DNA from: Hoplostethus atlanticus
Lineage: Eukaryota > Chordata > Actinopteri > Trachichthyiformes > Trachichthyidae
Direction: 5' to 3'
Assembly (NCBI GenBank): GCA_034670405.1
Contig: JAXDDX010000033.1
Coordinates: forward strand, 3,808,501 to 3,872,500
DNA: 64,000 bases
Below are positions 40,235 to 64,000 of the stretch, in pieces. The number at the start of each line of letters is the position of its first letter. Within the stretch, counting starts at the first letter, position 1. The notes under the pieces were generated by a model that worked only from the letters and a program-made list of their open reading frames with translations, was not told where the DNA came from and did no database searches. The position numbers and the translations under genes were made by a program.

Positions 40235-43000
40235 CATGCGTGCCTGTGACATGGTTGCCTGCACACGTCAAAACTGTCTGACAACTAACAGGGTGTCATG
40301 GGTCTCAGCAGGCTAACGTGCCATACCGTATGGTCTCAGTGTCACTCCTTCCTATCCAGCGGTACCTCTGAAGCATGTCATCCTTCTTTCACTCCACATC
40401 TCTTGTCATCCTCCACTGCATAATGTCTACGAAAGCAGAAACGCGGCTAATATTTAAAGAAAACAAATTGATGATGGGTGGAATTCTTCCAAGGATTTTG
40501 TAGTTTACGTGCTTCTACTGTGACTTGACTGCAACGCGATGACGTTAATTTACCTTGAAATCATGGAAATGATGCACAACTAAGACGCCTGGTATAAAAC
40601 ACAGGATCAAAAGAAGGAAAGTACACAATAAGCTCAGCAGAGATTTTCTCACGAACGCGTCAGAAACATCTGTTCAAATTATTAGTACGAGATGGATTTG
40701 GAACAAGCGATCTCTTCAGCCACACTGAACAAGCAGACTTGTTTGGCAGCGACACATTTTCCTGACGCAGGGGTGTCGCAGGGCGGTCACCTTGGAAGTA
40801 CACAAGTCGGTGCAGTCCTTTCAGGTCAGGGTTAGGCAGCAAAACCTTTGGTTGAGGTTAGGTTTGTGTGGTTTTGGTCAGGGTTAAATAAGAAAAAGTT
40901 AAAATGAAACTTTCACTTACAATATAAAAATACTTCACCAGTTGGGAATTGAAGGTCATCAGAGTTGAAGGCGAGTGTAAGTGCATCCACACCACTGAAC
41001 AGCTCCAGGGGGTTCTGTAGCTGTCCCTGACCTCTGACCTCTGGTAAGAGAAAAGACAATTTGCCTTCGGGGATTAGGAAAGGAATACCCACACACTGAC
41101 TCTGGACCCAGCAGGCTTGTGTAGTATGTTATTGCCTAGGGAAATGTTGAACAAGTGGAGCTTATTAGGGGCAGTATTTAGGGTGTGGGGATTCAATTAC
41201 AATTCAATTACATTACACCTGCTTTACTCGGCAGGGTGCCTTGTGGGCTGGAACAGGAGAACCTGACGAACCAGTAAAGGGAGACCACGTTCTTTCACAC
41301 TATCTCCAGCCTTGGCTCTATGGTTACAGGCAATGCACCAACAGGGAAACCATGCTGATAGAGGGCAAAGGTCGCAGGGCTACATGGCTCCTATGGGCTT
41401 TGACATTGCAGCAGTGTGCTTCAAAATGCCCTCAGTGCCAGTATACGGGCAAAGCAATGGACTGCAAGGAGAAAAATGTAAGGGCGGACATGCGGAATAA
41501 CTACTGCGCCTGATGCGGTTTGGCATGAGTCAGTCATTGACCATCCTATTGTTTCAGTTTTGCGAGGTGAACTGGAGATTTAAAGTTGATAGTGCAGTTG
41601 TTGATTCAAGATGTGGATGGAAGTTGCTTTGCATTCAGGGACCCAACCATCTGTGCTTAGTGTTCCATCACAGCGATGTGTTATTCTGTTGTCTCGACAC
41701 ATTTCTAATTAGTATACCTCTCAACTCTCTTTATGTCTGAACACATTGAAATATACCCACAGAAAAGAGCGAAATGGGCCCCCAGCCAAAGGAATAATTT
41801 CCTGTTCTTTATCATCCTCGTGCAGAATGAAAACAAACCTTGGCCATTTGCTATGTATGTCTAATAACTTGACTGCCTACTGGCCACCGTACCATCAGTA
41901 TTCATTTTGTGTTTTATAGCTGAAAAAATACAATCTGGGTGTTTGGCAAGGAAAGGGTCTAAATATAAACAAAAACAACAAGCAGTCACATCCAAAAGTG
42001 AGATTAAATTGTTTCTCAGAATTGTAATAATAATAATTTTGCTGTGGATATTTACTATTATGCCTGTGAATAACCTTTAGCCAATAAATAACCATCTCTA
42101 GCAAACGTTACCTTGAGGAACCTGCCCTCCTGCCCCAGTGATACTAGCCTGTTAGCCCAGCTGTGCCCTACCCTGCTAACCTGAATCCTGGGAAATTTTA
42201 GTCTATTACGGCATTGATCTTCAGTTCAACATTTTGATTTGATAACTTTGCTAAATAGTTCAAAATTGAATTAACATTTGCAATAGGAAGTCATGAATCA
42301 AGAAGAAGGTAACCTCTGTAAACCTCAAAAAAGAAAACCAACCATTTCAAAAGCCTGAATTGGTCTATAGTAGCATAGATTGTAATATATATCGCCTCAT
42401 CCCTGAAACTTACATTTACTTGACATTTCATATTTTGAATAATAATAATACCAGGAGATAAAGAGAGAAAGGGTGAGACAGGCAGACAGACAGTGAGTAA
42501 ATACACATTTACAGTTGGAACAGTTGATGGCAGAAGGAGGAATGGAAGAGCAAGACGTGAGAACGCTGGCTTGAGTGATGAAGACAGGTGGTCTAAGCAC
42601 ACAAAGAACAGGCAGATCAGTGGGAAGAAATCATATTAAAGTGAATCATACCCATTGGATATTATCCAGTGGGATTGACAGCAGTGGGGAAAAGTGTCGG
42701 CGGTGTTCTCTCGTATCCTCACAAGGTGTTGAAGCGGCTGAAAAACAAACTTGGAGATGTCATGTCTGTGAAAGCCACATGAAGTATAACGAATGTGACT
42801 GACTGCACTTTGAATCAGTAAAAATAACATGAGCGGAACATTAAAGAGTCGATAGGACATGAAATATCCTTTTGTTCTACTTCACCTGACAGCACCTCAA
42901 AAAGGGTTTCACTCATGGGATACCAACGTGACTGCATATGTTGAAATATTGAAAAATATGATATCAGATATGAGTAAAAAATGTTTTAGAGCATAGCACT
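40232..43000. other. intergenic, nothing firmly recognised
   Basis: A GGTTAGGTTTGTGTGGTTTTG-like block (40845-40895) resembles a common fish GGTTAG-rich repeat. No exon or RNA gene was recognised. Confidence 0.35.
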
Positions 43001-43084
43001 AACATTGCAAGCTTCAAAGGCTTGATTCCAGCTGGAGCCAGACCCTGCATAATAAAAATGTATACATAACTAAGAATATCATGG

Positions 43085-43142
43085 TATTATAAAGTGCTTT
43101 GGATAAAAGTGTCAGCCAAATTGCATATTTTATGTTATTATG
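43085..43142 (+). mobile_element. SINE 3' tail fragment
   Basis: AAAGTGCTTTGGATAAAAGT, then GTCAGCCAAATTGCAT, matches the tail shared with the SINEs at 39795-39992 and 44724-44868. The tRNA-like head is missing. Confidence 0.65.
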
Positions 43143-43751
43143 ATTGAAGTTTTGTTTTCTAGACTGTTTGTTACTTTTTGCGACCATTGGCATGCTTGCA
43201 CAGTTTATACGTTTCAGTATATACGTATTTAACAGTTTATATGTTCCACTGTACATAATGGTACATTCTCTGCAAATCTCTGAACACTTTTTCTGTACGT
43301 ATACCTCCATACACAAATATGTTCTGACTATGAAAGGAATTTTCTGTACATGTGGTTCCTCCATCTGGAGTTTTTGATCAAGTGGACTGCCAGTAATGCA
43401 CATACCCAAATCTGCATGTTATCTACATCTGTAAAGTGAATATATTTGGAAGGTAAGGCAAATTGTTTTGCACATCATATATATATGATACAATATATAT
43501 CTTTAAAGTTTAATGCAAACTCTTTATAAAAGTCTGTGGGGAAACACTGAATACTTTTTTGTAATAAATTGGCACCTTTAAAGATTTTTAATATCTGCAC
43601 AAAATATCAGTTATTGACACCTTCAATCGCATTCAATTGACTCCAATTCAGCAGGTACTGTGTAGCATGCCTATGTACTACCCGTGTGTGGAGCAGCAAT
43701 GCGTCTGACCCAAGAGGAAGGACAGTCAACTTCCTGTTTACGTTTCAGAAA

Positions 43752-43759
43752 TGACGTCA
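43752..43759 (+). promoter_or_regulatory. perfect CRE (TGACGTCA) in ube2j1 proximal promoter
   Basis: The palindromic ATF/CREB site TGACGTCA sits about 300 bp upstream of the ube2j1 start codon, with an ETS-like ACTTCCTG at 43730-43737 close by. Binding by an ATF/CREB or ER-stress factor is inference from the motif. Confidence 0.55.
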
Positions 43760-44054
43760 CACGGCTGACATTTAACAGTTTCAAACAGAGCACCTGCTAA
43801 CTTGTGAAACTCTTAACCTATTTTTGCCACGACGGGATTTAAATATCGTCTTTCTTACCAACATATTTTACCACTGAGCGGAGTGAACAACACACAGTAC
43901 TGACTGTCTTGGTCAGATTTGAAGACCGAAGCCAGCTAGCCAGGTTGCTAAATCTAGCTAACGTTAGGTGACGTTAGTTAGGTAGCTAGCTAAGTTAGCC
44001 ACGGAAACTCAACAAGACTTTCGACACTGAATAGACTGCATAACGTCTCTAATC
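43760..44054 (+). promoter_or_regulatory. ube2j1: ube2j1 5'UTR / promoter
   Basis: This is the sequence between the CRE and the ATG. It contains AGCTAGCTAAGTTAGC and CTAACGTTAGGTGACGTTAG motifs (43945-44000), which are frequent in fish 5' flanks. The start site itself cannot be fixed by eye. Confidence 0.5.
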
Positions 44055-60573
<16,519 letters not shown>

Positions 60574-62035
60574 CGGCACTAGCCTACTCTGTCTTCCCAG
60601 CATACCTCCCCCACCCCCGCAAAGCCCCAAGCCAACCACTTCTCCGACCACCTGCTGCCCTGACCGATCTATAAACAGCCTTGTTTTCACCTGACGTCGG
60701 CCTACAGGCACCTCCGCCTCTGCTGAGTGAGGCAGTAGCTGATGCTGTTGATGTTCTTCTCCCCGACTGTGTACAGGGAGCTTACTTTACAATGAGGGGA
60801 AACTTTCATTCCTGTGGAGGAGGCGGTTGACTCACCAAAACACCTTGGGGGTGTCTTTTAATTGATGTGAATTTTGCTCTCTAGAGTGTAATACATTTTT
60901 AAGAACGGGGAGCGTTGCTGTGTTTGATCGGTTCAACAGCCGCAGACGCCACGTTTCCCTTTCCTGTTCATTTTTTAGACTGTTGTCTATACTAGGGCTA
61001 CCGCTTGCTCTCATTATTTAATTAAAAGTGTAATATAACATGTCAACCATTTTTAGGGTTTTTTTGGATTTTAGGGGATTTTTGTCGCAAATTATTTAAT
61101 TGAGGCGACATCCATGCATTCTCTATGTGCAGGTTATGACTTCTTCCTCCTGCTCTACCTTTCCGATATCGGTCAGCTCACTTCACAACAGTCGGGGGGG
61201 GTTACAGTATAAATATTGCCACCAATCCTCTGAAGGGAATGAGCCTGCCTGAGTGATTCAGTGCTTACTGAAGTGCAACCGCGAGGGCAACGTGCTTTGA
61301 ACTGTTATTGACACAGCAGCGCTTAATAGTGTGACGATCTAAGGGATTATTTGGGCAAGTAAAAAATAAATGTGGCATTTCGGTCGAACCTGAGGTTTCT
61401 TTTGTAGTGTGAACTGGCAGATTCAGTGTAGCATTGTCCAGCTATCTGCAACACAAGCATGAGTCCCCGTCTGATTCAGCTTTCACTCCAACGTCAAGAA
61501 TTTATTTTCTTTTTTTTTTTTTGTTTGTTCAGGAAATCATGTTTTTGGACACACTAGTCCCATTCATTTATAATTTACTTCTTCCCCGCTTTCCTGCCTC
61601 TATGTCCAGACCACATCCCTGAGCATTACTCTCTTGTTTGGCTTGCATCTCTGATAGATAGACCCAAACACTGTATAACATTTACTCCTTTTTTTTTTTT
61701 ACTTCATGTAGGGTTCATCATTATGTTGAGACCTGCTCGAGAGTAACTGGGAAACAGTTTCAAGTTTTTTTGCACATGATAAGACGCGCAGCTGCATACC
61801 AATAGTCAGCGCTTTAACTGTTGAGGGGAACAATTTTGTCTGCGATGGACCCACGTAGGTTTTTCATGTCTGTGCCACGTCTAATACCTGTATATGTCCG
61901 GGTGTTACTTCAGGGCAGGAGAAATCCATTACAAACATCCATATTCTCTGGTCTTCATGACATCTGCCTCTTTAGTCATTGTGCCCAGGGCCTATAATGG
62001 GATACAAACAAAATAAATCACTTGAATAAAAAAAC
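60574..62035 (+). other. ube2j1: ube2j1 3'UTR with candidate poly(A) signals
   Basis: AATAAA occurs at 61365-61370, 62012-62017 and 62025-62030. The last pair, followed by an A-rich stretch, is the best end candidate. No other gene overlaps. Confidence 0.6.
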
Positions 62036-63594
62036 AGAAAGACTTTGCCATGTGTCACGTTTCATAATGTTTTGAGTGTTTCAGATTATTAGACTTTGGG
62101 ATCCTACCAGGAACATCCAGTCATCCTATTAACCTGGAAAAAATGGTGAAGAATGGTAAGTTTTGACGTTTGGAAAAATATTTAGTAGGGGCAAGATCTG
62201 TAAATCATATTGAACACCAAAATCTTGAAATCAAATCAAGAAATTAAGTTCTGAAAGGTTTGAAGTTGAAACTGTAGAAACCCTGATAAATGCCTGTTTA
62301 TCGGTACGGTCAAGTGACAGGAGCAGGGTTTCATCAATACAAAATCAAGATTTTCACCTCTGATTCCAGAGATCTCCAGCTGAAGTGATTACTTCTGTTG
62401 TGTAAGCAGAATCGGTTTCTGCTAAATCTGTCTGTGCTGGGCCCAAAGCAATTAGTAGCTGATCTTGAAAAATCCCAGGTTGAGTAAAGGCACTAAAACG
62501 CCACCCCAACCAAATGAGCAAACCTTTCTCACCGCCTGACTTGGAGTCTAAAGGGGCATTTGAAGGTGTGCTAACAATAGGGTAACACAAATAATGTTCA
62601 AATTGATGTTATGATAGTCCAGAAAGGGACGAGCGCTGGGGAAAAGGCCTGCATGGTCAAAGGGGGAGACGTTTTCAAAGTACTTATAACAACTCTTCTT
62701 TCAAATGACATTCATCATGCTGGACTCAACAGTCTACAAAACATGATTTTGACTGGATAATACCTTTTAATCCCTTGAAATCAAAGGGAGTGTTTCGTGT
62801 GAGGGAACTGAAATGGCATTTGGGGGGAAAGTAGGCCTAAAGCCTAATGGTAATGTTCCTCAGCCCCCAACAGAAGCCTCATCCAGAAACAAACACTTTC
62901 ACCAACTGGCACAAAGCTCATTTTGCCTCCTAAAGCCAAGTGTTCATATAAGAAATGAGAACTGGGTCATACTTTTAGAGTGAGGCACCATGGGCTTTGT
63001 AGTTCTTATCATTATGAGTATAGCTCAAGCAAAAATCTGCTGAAATCTATTTGAAAGCCACATCCAAAAATAAAACATATCACATCACGGGAGCATCCAG
63101 GACCAATGTTCCCTCTAAACTGTGTGCAAGGTAATTTTGTGACCTACGTCTAATAATATCTTGTCCGTCATCTGTTATTGTGCTATATTATCCCCAGAAA
63201 TGTAATGTAAAAAAAGCAGGTTTGGTAGATTTTGTTGACATATGATATTAGATGCACTGGAAAAGTCACTTAGTCTCCTATTCAGTATGAAAAGTTTTTT
63301 TTTTTAAAGAAGTGAAAAGGTCTGCCATGGGTGAGATAATGTATTTCCATTTGTTTACAATGCCATTTCACCTGTATGTTTCCAGAACCAAGCGTCAGTA
63401 TCTTGAAGCAAGGCAGAATAAGGCAGATTACTCCAGTAGTGTGATGTAAACGACTCGAGAAGATTCCCGGAACAAAGTCATTTTGCATTGGGAACAAGTA
63501 AAATGATCAGGGGTTTGAGTGAAGGGAAGCCCCTGGGCAAGACAGATGTACATCTGAGTGTCACGTCAGTTTAAGCGAGGATGCCGTTGTCCTG
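62036..63594. other. downstream intergenic, nothing recognised
   Basis: AT-rich with T and A runs (63297-63306). No exon with splice support was seen. Confidence 0.45.
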
Positions 63595-63948
63595 CACTGC
63601 AGAAAGTGTCTAGCTGAAGTCATTTCACTAGTATTGAAAAATCTTATTTATTAAATCTTATTTTTCTTAAAACAAGTGCAATAAATCTGCCAGTGGAATG
63701 AGATAATTCATTTGTTTCCAATACGAATCAACTTCAAGAACATTCTTGAATCACGCAACATCTTGATACTAGTGGAGTGATCTGACACTTAAATTCCTTA
63801 AACAAGAAAAAACTGCATTGGAAATAGTAAACTGAAAGTTCTATCATCCCAGCCCATCGACAAAGTTTTCATTTATTTGAAGAAAAACAAGATTTCAAAG
63901 CTGAACATCACGATAAATGACTTGTCAAGATGGACATTTTTTGCAGTG
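63595..63948. mobile_element. 354-bp MITE with terminal inverted repeats
   Basis: The left end CACTGCAGAAAGTGTCTAGC and TGAAGTCA is inverted at the right end (TGACTTGTCAAGATGGACAT, TTTTTGCAGTG). The interior has CTTATTTTTCTTAAAACAAG-type A/T-rich blocks, with a matching A/T-rich block on the other side. There is no coding capacity. This resembles an abundant fish TIR family starting CACTGCAAAAA. Confidence 0.75.
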
Positions 63949-64000
63949 TGCTGGATGTGGTCCTGATGCTGCACGCAGCCCTTTGGTCCAAAGCCAGAAA

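Overview
The window is vertebrate, most likely teleost fish, genomic DNA. It has short exons in long introns with GT-AG junctions, many (CA)n/(CT)n microsatellites, tRNA-derived SINEs with the fish-type 'TTGGATAAAAG' tail, hAT-like MITEs and a LINE remnant. There is no bacterial-style gene packing, operon or CRISPR array. Most long open frames are microsatellite translations or antisense shadows. Gene identities come from recognising the encoded proteins by eye; no database was searched.

Two protein-coding genes are supported, in head-to-head orientation. (1) ankrd6 (Diversin, ankyrin repeat domain 6) lies on the minus strand. Fifteen coding exons run from the ATG at 18966 down to the stop at 2147 and give a predicted 774-residue protein. 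Six consecutive 99-nt, phase-0 exons each encode one 33-residue ankyrin repeat, followed by basic, coiled-coil and C-terminal modules. A leader exon with two short uORFs and a (CAG)8 tract precedes the ATG. A possible first non-coding exon lies near 32847-33010. (2) ube2j1 (ER tail-anchored ubiquitin-conjugating enzyme E2 J1) lies on the plus strand. Eight coding exons run from 44055 to 60573 and give 329 residues with the catalytic Cys at position 91 and a C-terminal membrane anchor. Its proximal promoter carries a perfect TGACGTCA element.

Layout: 1-2146 is ankrd6 3' flank/3'UTR with two MITEs. 2147-18966 holds the ankrd6 coding exons; its introns hold two (CT)n arrays of 170-180 bp, a SINE and several dispersed repeats. 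18967-33010 is the ankrd6 leader and a long putative 5' intron with a duplicated TIR element, an internally deleted LINE and a degenerate minisatellite. 33011-43700 is intergenic and repeat-rich, including a perfect 33-bp-arm hairpin. 43700-60573 is ube2j1, whose intron 5 contains a (GT)75 tract. 60574-about 62035 is its 3'UTR. 62036-64000 is non-coding and ends in a 354-bp TIR element.

The two genes act in separate pathways: Diversin in Wnt/planar cell polarity signalling, UBE2J1 in ER-associated degradation. Their proximity matches the vertebrate UBE2J1-RRAGD-ANKRD6 neighbourhood, but no RRAGD coding exon was recognised between them. I found no convincing new multi-gene system. The most notable signals are a cryptic half-ankyrin exon, several perfect foldbacks and a number of dispersed repeat pairs.
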